Source of the DNA: Adonisia turfae CCMR0081
GTDB lineage: Bacteria; Cyanobacteriota; Cyanobacteriia; Phormidesmidales; Phormidesmidaceae
Assembly: GCF_011009555.1 (NCBI RefSeq)
Contig: NZ_QXHD01000004.1
Location: forward strand, 3,337,075 to 3,401,074
Direction: 5' to 3'
DNA: 64,000 nucleotides
Below, in pieces: positions 63,753-64,000 of this stretch; positions within the stretch are counted from its first letter, which is position 1; every line of letters begins with the position of its first letter. Below the pieces are notes generated by a model. That model made no database searches. It saw only the letters and a list, made by a program, of their open reading frames with translations, and was not told the DNA's origin. The position numbers and the translations under genes are program-made.

Positions 63753-64000
63753 TTGATTTTCCTGTCAATTTTCCCTCATCTTAGAATCCTACTGATGTTG
63801 GGCACTTTCACAATCTCCTTGAGCTGCTGCCCATTCCAGTCTGGCTCAAAAACTTCAAAGCAATGTGCACTGGACTGTCAGTGCACATTGCTTTGCTGCT
63901 GGTGCCATTCCAATGCTTCCCCTGATGCCCAAATGGTTCAACACGGCTGGCCCTTGCCAGCCTGAAATCCATTACATGTTACCGCCCACCGCACGGTTCC
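63753..64000. other. Right edge with a perfect 17-bp hairpin
   Basis: CAAAGCAATGTGCACTG (63856-63872) and CAGTGCACATTGCTTTG (63879-63895) are a perfect palindrome with a 6-nt loop. No T-run follows. A minus-strand frame is open from the right edge and ends with 'FQAGKGQPC' near 63940; it may be the tail of a gene outside the window. I cannot name it. Confidence 0.4.

Noticed and set aside
1..64000. CRISPR arrays, tRNA or rRNA genes
   Set aside because: I saw no spaced direct repeats of CRISPR length and no tRNA or rRNA signatures on either strand.

Overview
The window is cyanobacterial. It carries several HIP1-type GCGATCGC palindromes, an NtcA-type promoter, a Zur-type box, GGDEF/EAL and PAS/GAF hybrid kinases, a HetC/HetP-type locus, and transporter families typical of cyanobacteria. 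There is no heterocyst, phycobilisome or rRNA/tRNA gene to pin the species. The mix looks like a large-genome unicellular cyanobacterium of the Acaryochloris kind, but that name is a guess.

Layout. 0-4.4 kb: end of an AraC-type regulator, then a cyanate module (binding protein, permease, ATPase, cyanase). 4.8-7.3 kb: a TetR regulator facing a quinone-reductase-like dehydrogenase and a gluconokinase, with twin palindromic operators over the promoter between them. 7.5-9.5 kb: a carotenoid oxygenase and a small membrane protein. 9.5-16.6 kb: a minus-strand amidohydrolase, ABC importer and DUF1980-like gene set behind a very good NtcA promoter, with a divergent amidase; this reads as nitrogen scavenging. 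17.1-23.4 kb: a giant hybrid histidine kinase with an eroded Ser/Thr-kinase head, followed by a REC-GGDEF-EAL protein. 23.5-30 kb: Rieske oxygenase, membrane desaturase, small transglutaminase-like protein, and a Zn/Mn-type ABC pair with a Zur-like box and no binding protein in sight. 30.3-37.8 kb: secreted beta-helix protein, the conserved ATP-grasp/alpha-E/transglutaminase operon, a Met-rich zinc-ribbon protein, and an AAA protein.

38-51.5 kb is the most unusual part. A HetC-like exporter (cNMP-like, C39 peptidase and ABC domains) and an HlyD protein are followed by two HetP-like genes, a parvulin-like gene and a small gene. A convergent acetyltransferase/TPR gene and three small minus-strand genes follow. 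The three small genes have short double-glycine leaders (I-x-D-L-x-Y-L ... GG) and Arg-rich, low-complexity cores. Both HetP-like proteins carry the same leader-like motif with a GG near their C-termini. The simplest reading is a leader-recognising export system with its own family of cargo peptides.

52-64 kb: an SbmA/ABCD-like ABC protein, an NTF2-like protein, and a gamma-glutamyltransferase gene reduced to its two ends with an Amt-histidine kinase fusion and a TPR/degenerate-retropepsin gene between them. Last is a helicase-nuclease gene cut by an IS5-family element with a clean TTAA duplication; removing the element restores one 829-residue frame.
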